Counted from the stretch's first letter, positions 1 through 8,508 are shown. The stretch is DNA of 55,449 nucleotides from an uncultured Anaerolineales bacterium (GCA_937928795.1 CALFWB010000043.1:1-55449); one strand, 5' to 3'. Notes: a model not told the origin generated them from the sequence alone. Made by a program: numbers and translations.

Positions 1-1
1 G

Positions 2-763
2 AGAAACACACCAGTCTGGTTGCTTATCACCATCGTTCTGGCTATTGCGGCCCTCACAGTCCTCGTCTTAAGCCTAAAATCCCTACCCATCAGTGTATCT
101 GCTCATTCTGGCGACGTATTTGGCCCCGCCTGTGGCGCAGCTACCATTGATGGCGTGGTCAACGCGGTTGAGTGGAGCAGCGCCTCAACAAAGACATTCC
201 AGATGGTCAGACCCGGAGGCGGGGACCCATTCACTGCCACCCTGTACGTGATGAACAGTGGGCATTATCTGTATCTGGGAATCACGATCAATGACGATGA
301 GTTCAGCACCCAGGGTCAATGGCTGCCGCAAGGGGACGGCTTTCGCATTGACTTCGACAACGACCATAGTGGCTCTCTATTTGCGCTGGGAGACGACGCT
401 CTCACAATCAACGCTGGTCTCCCTCAGTTCGGAGATAGATACATTTACAATCTGCCCACATCCATCCGATTGGACGTGGACGGCGGTGGTACTTTAGATG
501 GCATAGGCGCCGCCAGCAGGGTGGGTGGATTGAACCATTTCGAGTTGAGACATCCGCTGTGCAGCGGTGATTCCCTGGACTTCTGCCTCCACCCAGCCTC
601 CACCGTTGGATTCAGGCTGGAATATCTTGATGCAGAGGCAGACGGGAGTTTCGGTGGCAGCCAATACTTCCCAGGCTCAAGCAGCACTTCCGAAGCAGAC
701 ATTGTTATCGGTCAGTGCTCCACGCCCGACTTTTTTATCTACTTGCCACTCGTCAACAAGTAG
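2..763 (+). CDS. Secreted DOMON/CBM9-like protein, 5' end outside the window
   Basis: The reading frame is open to the left edge. The first usable start, a TTG at 20, would begin inside the hydrophobic core of the signal peptide, whereas the upstream codons add an Arg. I therefore think the true start lies before the window. After the signal peptide (ending near SVSAHS) comes a beta-rich domain opening with ATIDGVVNAVEW and containing LYLGITINDDEF and GDGFRIDFDND. This pattern is typical of DOMON-like or CBM9-like domains that bind carbohydrate or haem outside the cell. The protein ends FFIYLPLVNK, a tail shared in type with three other secreted proteins in the next 7 kb. An integron attC site lies 45 bases downstream, so this gene may be the body of an integron cassette. 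The ligand is unknown. Confidence 0.7.
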   Translation, partial: RNTPVWLLITIVLAIAALTVLVLSLKSLPISVSAHSGDVFGPACGAATIDGVVNAVEWSSASTKTFQMVRPGGGDPFTATLYVMNSGHYLYLGITINDDEFSTQGQWLPQGDGFRIDFDNDHSGSLFALGDDALTINAGLPQFGDRYIYNLPTSIRLDVDGGGTLDGIGAASRVGGLNHFELRHPLCSGDSLDFCLHPASTVGFRLEYLDAEADGSFGGSQYFPGSSSTSEADIVIGQCSTPDFFIYLPLVNK

Positions 764-807
764 TCAATGATGGTAAGTGGTATCCTTGTTCGGCTATGAG
801 TAATGCT

Positions 808-869
808 ACCTAACCCGCCGCTGCAGCCGACGCCGCCTTCGGCGGCGCGGCTGATGCTTATCGTTAGAC
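808..869 (+). other. Integron attC recombination site (62 bp)
   Basis: The site starts with ACCTAAC (808-814, fits RYYYAAC) and ends with GTTAGAC (863-869, fits GTTRRRY). Between them lies a strong stem: 824-837 pairs with 841-853 around a TTC loop, giving 13 base pairs. The only unpaired stem base is A830, which becomes an extrahelical T on the bottom strand, the strand integron integrases recognise. The core GCCGACGCCGCC resembles attC sites of known cassettes. It lies directly after a + strand gene, in the orientation expected for a cassette. No integrase gene is in the window. Confidence 0.85.
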
Positions 870-903
870 GGCCTTCAGGCTTGCAGAAAGGAGAGATCTT
901 GCC

Positions 904-1563
904 ATGCCAAAAGATAAAAGCTTGTTCTACTATGGAGCCGTTTACCACAGGCTCTTTGATCCGCAGTTAACCGAAGCGCGTCAAATAACCGTCGACCTCA
1001 TCGCCGAAGGATCGTCGGTGCTAGACATAGGTTGTGGGACAGGACTGCTCTGCTTCGCGCTTAGGGAGCAGAAAGGCTGCCGCGTAGTGGGACTTGACCT
1101 TTCCCTACGCATGTTGGAATTTGCTCGGAAATCCAATCCCTTTCAAGATGTGACATTTGTCCATGAAGATGCGGCCAACTTGAGCGTCTTCGGGGAGCAT
1201 TCTTTTGATTATGCCACGATGCTGATGATCATGCATGAACTGCCCCGCTCGCAGCAGATGCGTGTGCTAACCGAAGCGCTGCGCGTTGCCAACAAGGGCG
1301 TCATTATTGACTCAGTTGTCCCGCTTCCGCAGAACGCAGGCGGAATGGGGATTCGCATTGTGGAAGCAACCTTCGGACACGACCACAATCCCAACTTCAA
1401 GGCTTTCCTGGCGGGTGGCGGTATACGTGGAATGCTCAAGGAATGCGGTTTGCCAATCAACGTGGAATATTCCTCTGTGTTTTGGCGAAACTGTCGCGAA
1501 GTGGTTGTTATATCTGCTGGTTTGCATATGAGCCCCCGTGTGCAAGGTGGCAGTCATCAATAG
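904..1563 (+). CDS. Class I SAM-dependent methyltransferase
   Basis: The SAM-binding motif I is clear (VLDIGCGTGLLC, about residues 38-49), followed by the acidic end of strand 2 (VVGLDLS) and a motif II region (FDYATMLMIMHELP). Length and order fit the UbiE/Methyltransf_11 group of small-molecule methyltransferases; the substrate cannot be read from sequence. An AAGGAG ribosome site lies about 10 bases before the ATG. The gene begins 34 bases after the attC site, so it could be the next cassette, but I see no second attC after its stop. The C-terminal half (after residue 140) lacks recognisable motifs. Confidence 0.8.
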   Translation: MPKDKSLFYYGAVYHRLFDPQLTEARQITVDLIAEGSSVLDIGCGTGLLCFALREQKGCRVVGLDLSLRMLEFARKSNPFQDVTFVHEDAANLSVFGEHSFDYATMLMIMHELPRSQQMRVLTEALRVANKGVIIDSVVPLPQNAGGMGIRIVEATFGHDHNPNFKAFLAGGGIRGMLKECGLPINVEYSSVFWRNCREVVVISAGLHMSPRVQGGSHQ

Positions 1564-1638
1564 GGTTGAATGCTTGGAATCAGGCACTCTTAATGAAACC
1601 AAGTTAGGATGCTTATCGTCTCCGCAAGGAGGCAAGAT

Positions 1639-4161
1639 ATGGATCATAAATTTTCTTTCATCGGCACTCTTTTGATGGTGAGTTTGCTTTCCCTAGGGAT
1701 ATCCCAATCTTGGGGACAAGGAAATGATCGATCCACTTTTTCCCTGCAAGAGCCTCAACCGAGGCAAGGATTTGTGGATGAACTCACCGATTGCACGATT
1801 CCGACCCAAGATCTGCAAATCGTAGGGCATGTCGTATTATGTCCCGGCACGTATAACCTCCCAGACGCGGAAGGGGACGGTGCCTTGATTATCGCTGCCA
1901 ATGACGTCTGGTTGGATTGCAATGATGCTAAGCTGGTGGGCAGCAACAAAGACGGTGTCGGAATTTATGTCGGAAATTATCAAGGCGCCAATATCCGTGG
2001 TTGTACGCTCTCGTTTTACAGTGTTGGTATCTATGTGGAGTCAGCCGGAGAAACGGTTGTGATTGGCAGTGAGTTAACCGACAACATCATTGGGTTGCTC
2101 GTCGAGGACTCTACCGCCACTGCCATCGTGCGCAATTTTAGCGGTTATAACCGCGATGGGATCATCCTCTACTTTTCCGATGACTCCGTACTCGAAGAAA
2201 ATATTTCCTGCAGCAATCAGGAAGCCGACATCCGTCGTTACGAGGGGAACAACAACAGCGGCATAGACAATGAGTGCGACCATCCCATCAACTGGGCTGA
2301 CGAAGGGCAAAGCGGGTGTACCTTTTCCTGTGGCATCTGCCGCGACATAGACCATGACGGGCATTGTGACGCCTCCGATAATTGCCCAATTAATTACAAC
2401 CCCGATCAAAAAGACAGTGATAACGACGGTAAAGGGGATGTCTGTGACAACTGCCCCTATCACGCCAACGCGAATCAAGCCGACCAAGATTTTGACGGTG
2501 TTGGGGATGTTTGCGATAACTGCCCCGCAACCTATAACCCGAATCAGGAAAATAGCGATGCGGACACCCTCGGCAATGCCTGTGACAACTGCATTGTGGT
2601 CACCAATCCCGATCAGAAAGATGATGACTCGGATGGTTATGGGAATGTCTGCGATAATTGTCCAACCGTCTATAATCCTATCCAACAAGATTACGACGCA
2701 GACGGTGTGGGGAATTTCTGCGATAACTGCGTGTTGGTTGAAAACACCGATCAAGCCAACAATGATGGTGATGGGCGCGGCAATGCGTGCGATAACTGCT
2801 GGAACAAGCCGAATCCTTCGCAGGAAGACTCTGATCTGGATTGCAATGATGTCAAGGGAATCGGGGGTTTTTACGATTGGCCGAAGGGGAAATGGATCAA
2901 AGACCCGCGCTGCGGCGATGCTTGCGATAATTGCCCTAACCATGCTAACCCTTTCCAGGATGATCGAGACAAAGATGGAGAGGGAGATGAATGCGATTGC
3001 AATGATAAATGGTGGAGCAAAAACGAAGTTGCTATGGACTGCGGGGGGCTGTGCCCTGCCTGTAAAGGCACCTGCTTCCCCATCCTGACCCATGGGGACT
3101 CAAAGGATAAAATCGACATCCTCATCTCTTTCACCAACGATTATGCCAATGCTGCTGCGTTTCGAAAGGATGCCCTGACGACGATTTTGCAATTTTCTAA
3201 CGCAGATGTGATCACGCAAACCCTTTCGCGCTTCAATTTCTGGTATGTCAATCAAAAAGGCGGACTAAGCGTTTTAGGAAATGGGGATTGTTTGTGGACT
3301 GCCCCAAGCAAGTGGCAGGTGGATTGTCCCCATGCGGAGGTTGGGAGTCTAATCCATACTACGACTTGCACTGACTATGCCCATGTAAATTTCTTTTCCT
3401 TTGAGTTATCCGAATCTATTTTTGCTCATGAAGCGGGCCATGCCGCATTCCTGTTGAGCGATGAGTATGATGACTCCCCACAATGTCAAACGGGCTATGA
3501 CGCCTGCACAGGGAAATTTTGCAATATCTTTGACAGTCTGGACTCTTGCAAGAAAAACTCCACGAACCCTGCTAATTGTGCCCAGTTTACGACATGCCAA
3601 GGGGGATGGTGGAAATCTCAACCCTCTGGCACGATCATGGATACTGGCTCGATCCGCTGGGGGCCAGATGCCGAGCGAGAAGTGTGGGACGTCCTCAGTT
3701 ATTACAAAGCCACAGCCAACCTTTACTCTCTTCAAGATGAGGATCTGCGGAAGGCAATCGTAGGCTATTTTCATTACGATGGCTCAACGTTGGCAATGAC
3801 GGAATTGGTCATGCTATACGGGGATGCCCCGCAGAGATTTCAATTGAGAGGTGACTTGCAGTGGGAACTTTCCGATAGCAGAGGCAATCTGCTCTACAGA
3901 TTCTTCCTCAACGATCCACGGCGAAAAAATTTTTACCCGACGGGAAGCGAGTTGATGCCCGAAACAGATTTTGGAGTTGTTTTGCCGTTTCTTGATCATC
4001 TCCGTTCGTTGCGAGTTTACCGCTCAACCGATCAGCGGTTGCTGGCGGTGGTTAATCTGGAGCGGACGATCCGAGAGTTCTGCAGTGAAAAAAGCAACGA
4101 TCCGCAATGTCAATCTTGGTTGCTGGAAAATTGGCTGTTTCTCCCACTGATCTTTCGCTAA
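1639..4161 (+). CDS. Secreted beta-helix / thrombospondin type 3 / M64-like metalloprotease
   Basis: I chose the ATG at 1639 because AAGGAGG lies 6 bases upstream and the protein then opens with a signal peptide (MDHKFSFIGTLLMV...). Order of parts in 840 residues: a right-handed beta-helix like NosD (about 35-210); eight calcium-binding thrombospondin type 3 repeats with recurrent DGxGDxCDNCP (about 233-455), the seventh interrupted by a 20-30 residue insertion; then a metalloprotease domain with HEAGHAAFLLSDEYDD at 597-612. HExxH followed by DEY is the pattern of family M64 peptidases. Two His and the Glu are intact, so activity is plausible. The tail is NWLFLPLIFR. It probably acts outside the cell, stabilised by calcium. 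The combination of domains is uncommon as far as I know. Confidence 0.8.
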   Translation: MDHKFSFIGTLLMVSLLSLGISQSWGQGNDRSTFSLQEPQPRQGFVDELTDCTIPTQDLQIVGHVVLCPGTYNLPDAEGDGALIIAANDVWLDCNDAKLVGSNKDGVGIYVGNYQGANIRGCTLSFYSVGIYVESAGETVVIGSELTDNIIGLLVEDSTATAIVRNFSGYNRDGIILYFSDDSVLEENISCSNQEADIRRYEGNNNSGIDNECDHPINWADEGQSGCTFSCGICRDIDHDGHCDASDNCPINYNPDQKDSDNDGKGDVCDNCPYHANANQADQDFDGVGDVCDNCPATYNPNQENSDADTLGNACDNCIVVTNPDQKDDDSDGYGNVCDNCPTVYNPIQQDYDADGVGNFCDNCVLVENTDQANNDGDGRGNACDNCWNKPNPSQEDSDLDCNDVKGIGGFYDWPKGKWIKDPRCGDACDNCPNHANPFQDDRDKDGEGDECDCNDKWWSKNEVAMDCGGLCPACKGTCFPILTHGDSKDKIDILISFTNDYANAAAFRKDALTTILQFSNADVITQTLSRFNFWYVNQKGGLSVLGNGDCLWTAPSKWQVDCPHAEVGSLIHTTTCTDYAHVNFFSFELSESIFAHEAGHAAFLLSDEYDDSPQCQTGYDACTGKFCNIFDSLDSCKKNSTNPANCAQFTTCQGGWWKSQPSGTIMDTGSIRWGPDAEREVWDVLSYYKATANLYSLQDEDLRKAIVGYFHYDGSTLAMTELVMLYGDAPQRFQLRGDLQWELSDSRGNLLYRFFLNDPRRKNFYPTGSELMPETDFGVVLPFLDHLRSLRVYRSTDQRLLAVVNLERTIREFCSEKSNDPQCQSWLLENWLFLPLIFR

Positions 4162-4378
4162 ATAACGAGGTAATCCATGAGTGCAAAGGAACGATTACAA
4201 GATCAAAAAGGTGTCGGAGGAGGTAATTTAAGGCTTAGGAGAAACAGCAAGGCTTATTCGGAGTTGAAAAGGAGCTCGTGTGTGCAGTGATATGAACTGG
4301 TTTTTCTATCATTCCCCGCAAAGAAATCAGGGATTTGGTAGTGATGTTTAAAATTTGTCTTTTTGAAAAGGAGGAACG

Positions 4379-5848
4379 ATGTTTACCAAAAAACGTTGGC
4401 TAATGGTAATGGCGCTGGGCGGATTGCTGCTCTTGGCGGTCGCTTTTTCCCCTTTGGGTAGGGGCGCAGCGCAAGTCTCGCCAACCACGCAAACTGCCTT
4501 GACGATTCCCTACTCGGCAAGTTTGTTCGACAAGCAAGGCAATGCGATTCAAGCAGGATTTTATGATTTTACTTTTGCGGTCTTCAATAAGGAAGCTGGC
4601 GGGATATTGCTTTGGTCGGAGATTCAGCCAGGCGTCGAGGTAGAGGATGGGAATTTCACCGTCTTGCTGGGAAGTGTGGTTGCACTGCCTCAGTCAATCT
4701 TCACCCGGCCGGGCTTGTGGCTGGAGGTTGCTGTCCGTCCAAGCGGGGCAGGGGATTTCACTTTGTTAGCGCCGCGCCAGCCACTGATCGCACCCTCTCC
4801 GTCTGAAATGATCAATGAGCCTACCCAATCCAATAGCCTATCCTGTGAACATACCCACTTTGGCGAAAGCTGGAGCGGCGGTGGTTTAGCCGGCTTGGTC
4901 ATTAACACCCCCAGTGGCAACCTCGGTGGTGCGTTTTATGGAAAAACCGGCGGGCTCGGCTATGGGATTTTTGGTCAGCAACAGGTCAGTCTTAGCACGG
5001 CTGGTGGAGGGGTAGCCGGTTTTAGTAATTCATCTTCAGGCTATGGGGGATATTTCGAGAACACCGGCGGTGGCAAGGGCATTTTGGGCAAGAGCAATAG
5101 CAACGATGGGATGCGCGGCGAATCGGGCAGCGGCGTGGGGGTGTTTGGCAAGAGCAACAGCAACGATGGAGTCAGAGGTGAAGCAGCAGGGGCTGTCAAA
5201 AGCGGCGTCTATGGTTTCAACAGCGCAAATGGCTATGGCGTCTTTGGACGAAGCACCACTGGATTCGGTTTGGGAGCCGATGGAAAAGACGATTCCTACG
5301 TTGATGGCGTTGGCGACCTATGGTTAGGAGGAGTCCGCGGCGAAATTATCTCTCAAGGATCGGTGGATATCTTCAGTAACTCTTCCATTTACTTGGATTT
5401 GGATCAAGACCAAACTGAGTCGAATGCATGTCTTAAAATTTTTAACTCGAGCGGCATCCAAGTTGGTCAAACCTGTGAGGATGGTACAAAGAGCGCTATC
5501 TTGCAAACCGAAGATCATGGTCAGCGGGCTGTCTATGTTATTGAAAGCCCAGAAGTCTGGCTGCAGGATTTTGGCACGGCAACCTTGCTCAACGGACAGG
5601 CGACAGTTACCTTCGAGTCCATCTTTGCTCAAACGATTAATTCAAAGCTGGATTATCATATCCAACTGACCCCCGTTTGCCAAGAGGCGGTTCTCCTCTT
5701 TATCGTATCCAAGGGCGAGGGCGGTTTCACGGTACAAGGGGTGGGGTTAGATGGCACTCCTTCAAGCTGTAGTTTCGATTACACCGTCACCGCCAAACGG
5801 CTGGCCTTGGAGGAATACCGTCTTGAAGAAGTGCTGAGCGAAAAGTAA
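4379..5848 (+). CDS. Secreted protein with tail-fibre-like Gly repeats
   Basis: An AAAAGGAGG site precedes the ATG. The signal peptide (MFTKKRWLMVMALGG...) ends near GRGAAQ. Residues about 40-135 form a beta-domain (IPYSASLFDKQGNAIQAGFY, WLEVAV), of a type found at the start of secreted Anaerolineae proteins. Residues about 155-320 are a run of irregular GxGVxG-type repeats, including two near-identical blocks around GKSNSND at 5088-5105 and 5148-5165. Such repeats resemble those ahead of phage tail-spike or adhesin tips. The C-terminal part (370-489) contains Cys residues and a beta-domain and lacks the YLPL tail. It ends 10 bases before the next small gene, probably in one operon. Function unknown; surface adhesin or structural protein is a guess. 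Confidence 0.7.
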   Translation: MFTKKRWLMVMALGGLLLLAVAFSPLGRGAAQVSPTTQTALTIPYSASLFDKQGNAIQAGFYDFTFAVFNKEAGGILLWSEIQPGVEVEDGNFTVLLGSVVALPQSIFTRPGLWLEVAVRPSGAGDFTLLAPRQPLIAPSPSEMINEPTQSNSLSCEHTHFGESWSGGGLAGLVINTPSGNLGGAFYGKTGGLGYGIFGQQQVSLSTAGGGVAGFSNSSSGYGGYFENTGGGKGILGKSNSNDGMRGESGSGVGVFGKSNSNDGVRGEAAGAVKSGVYGFNSANGYGVFGRSTTGFGLGADGKDDSYVDGVGDLWLGGVRGEIISQGSVDIFSNSSIYLDLDQDQTESNACLKIFNSSGIQVGQTCEDGTKSAILQTEDHGQRAVYVIESPEVWLQDFGTATLLNGQATVTFESIFAQTINSKLDYHIQLTPVCQEAVLLFIVSKGEGGFTVQGVGLDGTPSSCSFDYTVTAKRLALEEYRLEEVLSEK

Positions 5849-5858
5849 GGGAACAGAG

Positions 5859-6134
5859 ATGAAGACGCAAAAGACCTTAACAATGACCCTGATTGTGCTC
5901 TTTGGGGTTGTCCTGCTGGTATCTGCCCTTTTGTTTACCTTCTCTAGGGATCAAAACGCCTATGCTTCGGGAAATGTTGTCCAACAAATCGGGCACATTT
6001 CCGGGGCTACCTGGCAAGTGCAAGGCGTTGCCGCTGGTGGAGATTATCGCCTCTTGTCCATGCCGCTCAGCCCTAGCGGCACGGGCACACAATGTTGCTG
6101 TACCTACCTGCCCTGCCTTTTGAAGAAACCATAA
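5859..6134 (+). CDS. Small secreted or membrane peptide with Cys-rich YLP tail
   Basis: This 91-residue protein has a strong N-terminal hydrophobic segment (residues 9-29) behind a basic start (MKTQK), consistent with export. The mature part has few features until the end, TQCCCTYLPCLLKKP, where three adjacent Cys precede a variant of the YLPL tail seen in neighbouring proteins. The gene follows the Gly-repeat protein by 10 bases and is followed at once by a hairpin terminator, so it closes that transcription unit. I do not recognise a family. It may be a partner or substrate of whatever handles the YLPL tail. Confidence 0.6.
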   Translation: MKTQKTLTMTLIVLFGVVLLVSALLFTFSRDQNAYASGNVVQQIGHISGATWQVQGVAAGGDYRLLSMPLSPSGTGTQCCCTYLPCLLKKP

Positions 6135-6144
6135 ACACCCTTGA

Positions 6145-6175
6145 CAAGGGGTGTTAGAGGGCACCCCTTGTTATT
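6145..6175 (+). terminator. Hairpin terminator after the small peptide gene
   Basis: CAAGGGGTG (6145-6153) pairs perfectly with CACCCCTTG (6162-6170) around an 8-base loop and is followed by TTATT. The T run is short, so efficiency is uncertain. The position, 10 bases after a stop codon, supports the call. Confidence 0.6.
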
Positions 6176-6267
6176 GCTCAATTTTCGACAACCATCCTAC
6201 CCCTGTCCATCTTTCCTTGCACTGTTGGGGATGATCTTCTGTCTTTTGTCGGTGAGGATTTGTAGAG

Positions 6268-7818
6268 ATGAAATTCCATCAAAAGTTACCTGTCTTCCTG
6301 CTGGGACTTCCGTTGATCGCCCTGTTCTGTTCGTCGGTTAATAAGATTCCTGCTGTCCAGTCGCTTGCTACCCCGTTATCTAAAACCATGTCCCCGCCGA
6401 GAACCGCACTCTCCCTTAAGCGCACCCTAGAGCCGAATCTGATTGCTCCTCAACCCAATGAAGTCACTTTCCCTGTCCCCTTTAGCCAAAAGATGTACTA
6501 CGTTGCTCCGAATGGAGACGACGCGAATCCCGGCACAGCCGAGAGACCGTGGCACACCATCCAGAAAGCAGCCGATACGCTGGTTGCTGGCGAAAGCGTG
6601 TATATTCGCCAAGGGGTCTATAGCGAGCATATCCATCCCCGAAACTCGGGTGAAGCAGAGCGTGAAATTATTTACATCGCCTATCCTGGTGAGACTGTCG
6701 TTGTCGATGGGAAGGATATCCCCTTGCCGGACGATCTAGCTGGCTTGATCGAGATCGCCGATCAGAAATATATTCGAATCGACGGCTTCCACGTGGTCAA
6801 TAGTGGGCCCTATGCCGATAACGCTGGTATCTTAATCATCAATTCCGAACACATCGTTATAGAAAACAACGTCACATTCAACACCGCTTCCTCCGGGATT
6901 GGAGTATGGCATAGCCAAGAGATTCTGATCGCCGGCAACACCGTTGAGCAAGGCGGAGTGGGGGGCGGTCAGGAGTGCATCACCGTTGCTGGAAGCCGTG
7001 GCTTTGAGGTGCGAAACAACCTTGTCGTTGATTGTCAAAAAGAAGGGATTGATGCCAAAGATGGCTCATCCGACGGAATCATCACCCAAAATGTTGTTGA
7101 GCGACCGCGGGCAGTGGGTATCTATGTAGATGCTTGGGATAAACCTACCCACGATATGCTTGTCTCCCGCAATCGGGTGTTTGATTCGATAGAGAGTAAC
7201 GGTTTTGCGCTGGCATCGGAGATGGGGGGGCTTCTATCCAATATTCGGTTGGAAAATAATCTTGCTTATCATAATCACACCTACGGGATTGAGGTTTCGG
7301 CCTGTTGCTCAACGCATCATCCAATGGATGGCATTGTGATTGTCAATAACACCCTGTATGGAAATGGGGTGGGTTGGGGTGGGGGGATCATCCAAGATAA
7401 CCCTCAAGCTCAGAACGTTGTCATCCGCAATAATCTCGTCAGTCAAAACCTTACCTTCCAAATCGCGGTCGTTGCCGCTGCGCCGCCAGATTCTGTTGTT
7501 GTCGATCATAACTTAATTGACGGTTATCGCGGTTACGAGGATGAAGTCTATGGCGCAGATTATCTTGCAGGGGATGCTGGTTTTCTCAACCTTGCAGCTT
7601 TAGACTTTCATCTTTCTCCCACTTCCGCAGCCATTGATCAGGGTTCTCCCGTTGATGCTCCAACCGCAGATTTCGACGGCGATCCACGCCCTAGTGGCAA
7701 TGGCTACGACATTGGCGCAGATGAATGGCAATGGGCAGTTTACTTGCCTTTGATAAAAAATTGGGTGATGTTCGTTTTGGGTTATTTAGTGTTACTTGAC
7801 TTAAGTATGCCATCATGA
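6268..7818 (+). CDS. Secreted right-handed beta-helix protein, probable frameshifted tail
   Basis: An N-terminal signal segment (MKFHQKLPVFLLGLPLIALF) is followed by YYVAPNGDDANPGTAERPWHTIQKA near residue 75, the standard opening of pectate-lyase-like parallel beta-helix proteins. Repeated short rungs (NNxVxxN, IRIDGFHVVNSG, VIRNNLV) run to about residue 440. The end of the fold carries AAIDQGSPVDAPTADFDGDP and GYDIGADEW, typical of the choice-of-anchor Q type. Then comes VYLPLIKN, the YLPL tail, but the frame continues for 18 hydrophobic residues. Removing one A from the A6 run near 7754 would stop the protein at YLPLIKIG, and the extension runs through the promoter of the next operon, so a recent frameshift or sequence error is likely. 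Ligand or substrate unknown; polysaccharide is plausible. Confidence 0.75.
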   Translation: MKFHQKLPVFLLGLPLIALFCSSVNKIPAVQSLATPLSKTMSPPRTALSLKRTLEPNLIAPQPNEVTFPVPFSQKMYYVAPNGDDANPGTAERPWHTIQKAADTLVAGESVYIRQGVYSEHIHPRNSGEAEREIIYIAYPGETVVVDGKDIPLPDDLAGLIEIADQKYIRIDGFHVVNSGPYADNAGILIINSEHIVIENNVTFNTASSGIGVWHSQEILIAGNTVEQGGVGGGQECITVAGSRGFEVRNNLVVDCQKEGIDAKDGSSDGIITQNVVERPRAVGIYVDAWDKPTHDMLVSRNRVFDSIESNGFALASEMGGLLSNIRLENNLAYHNHTYGIEVSACCSTHHPMDGIVIVNNTLYGNGVGWGGGIIQDNPQAQNVVIRNNLVSQNLTFQIAVVAAAPPDSVVVDHNLIDGYRGYEDEVYGADYLAGDAGFLNLAALDFHLSPTSAAIDQGSPVDAPTADFDGDPRPSGNGYDIGADEWQWAVYLPLIKNWVMFVLGYLVLLDLSMPS

Positions 7819-7824
7819 TATTAT
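7796..7824 (+). promoter_or_regulatory. Sigma-70-type promoter of the vapBC pair
   Basis: TTGACT (7796-7801) and TATTAT (7819-7824) are separated by exactly 17 bases. The predicted start is near 7831, about 28 bases before the antitoxin ATG. Confidence 0.6.
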
Positions 7825-7858
7825 TCTTTTGCATCAAATACATTATTCCGGTGAGAAG

Positions 7859-8113
7859 ATGAGCTTAATCCGCACCCAAATTCAGCTCGATGAGAAGCAA
7901 TATCAAGCGCTTAAGCAAAGAGCATTGCAGGAAGGTGTCTCTGTTTCGGAATTGATTCGAAGGGCTACAGACTATCTGATTTTGGAAGAGAAACGGGAGT
8001 TATCCCCCTTTCGTCGTCGAAAAATCATTGAGATTCTCGGAAAGTATCGCTCCGGACAATCGGATATCTCTGAAAAACATGACCAATACTTTGCCGAAAC
8101 ATTTCTATCATGA
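7859..8113 (+). CDS. Ribbon-helix-helix antitoxin (CopG/VapB type)
   Basis: The ATG at 7859 is preferred over the in-frame ATG at 7829 because a ribbon-helix-helix fold normally begins just before the strand TQIQLDEKQYQALK. The helix GVSVSELIRRATDYLI completes the DNA-binding unit. The remaining 40 residues are charged and probably wrap the toxin. The stop overlaps the toxin start in ATGA (8110-8113), the usual arrangement for coupled antitoxin-toxin translation. The pair presumably represses its own promoter at 7796-7824. Confidence 0.8.
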   Translation: MSLIRTQIQLDEKQYQALKQRALQEGVSVSELIRRATDYLILEEKRELSPFRRRKIIEILGKYRSGQSDISEKHDQYFAETFLS

Positions 8114-8508
8114 ACTTCTTTGTGGATACCTCTGCTTTGTATGCCTTGATAGACGGGGATGATGCTAATCATCCGCCGGCTAAGGCTTTCTTCCTTGCCT
8201 GTCTTGACCGTTCGGATAAATTCTTTAGCTCAAATTATGTGATCTTGGAAACCGTGGCGCTCATTCAGCGTCGCCTTGGATTGAATGCCTTGCGCGATTT
8301 TATCAACATCCTGTTGCCTGTATTCCATTTGTACTGGATCGAAGAAAAGCACCATGATGTGGGATTGAGGGTATTGATGATGAATAACGAACGCGATTTG
8401 AGTTTGGTCGATTGCACCAGCTTTGAGATCATGCGCTTGAACGAACTTGAAGACGCTTTTGCCTTTGACCGCCATTTTGCCCAACAGGGGTTTCGCTGCC
8501 ATCCCTAA
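8110..8508 (+). CDS. vapC: PIN-domain toxin (VapC-like ribonuclease)
   Basis: At 132 residues the protein has VapC length. Acidic residues of the PIN active site are visible: FVDTSALYALID at the N terminus, the Glu in VILETVALI, the Asp in LSLVDCTSFEIM and the Asp in AFAFDRHFAQQGF. PIN toxins cut RNA, often tRNA or rRNA, using magnesium. It overlaps its antitoxin by four bases. All key residues are present, so the toxin should be active when the antitoxin is lost. Confidence 0.85.
   Translation: MNFFVDTSALYALIDGDDANHPPAKAFFLACLDRSDKFFSSNYVILETVALIQRRLGLNALRDFINILLPVFHLYWIEEKHHDVGLRVLMMNNERDLSLVDCTSFEIMRLNELEDAFAFDRHFAQQGFRCHP

Noticed and set aside
1565-1625. Possible second attC after the methyltransferase
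   Set aside because: GTTGAAT and a GATGCTTATCGT shared with the real site are present, but no stem forms.
2074-3093. Long open frame on the minus strand
   Set aside because: Antisense shadow of the Asp/Cys-rich calcium repeats; no ribosome site and an unnatural Ile/Val-rich product.
4177-4290. 37-codon frame between two secreted-protein genes
   Set aside because: Weak ribosome site, no signal peptide or known motif; could be chance.
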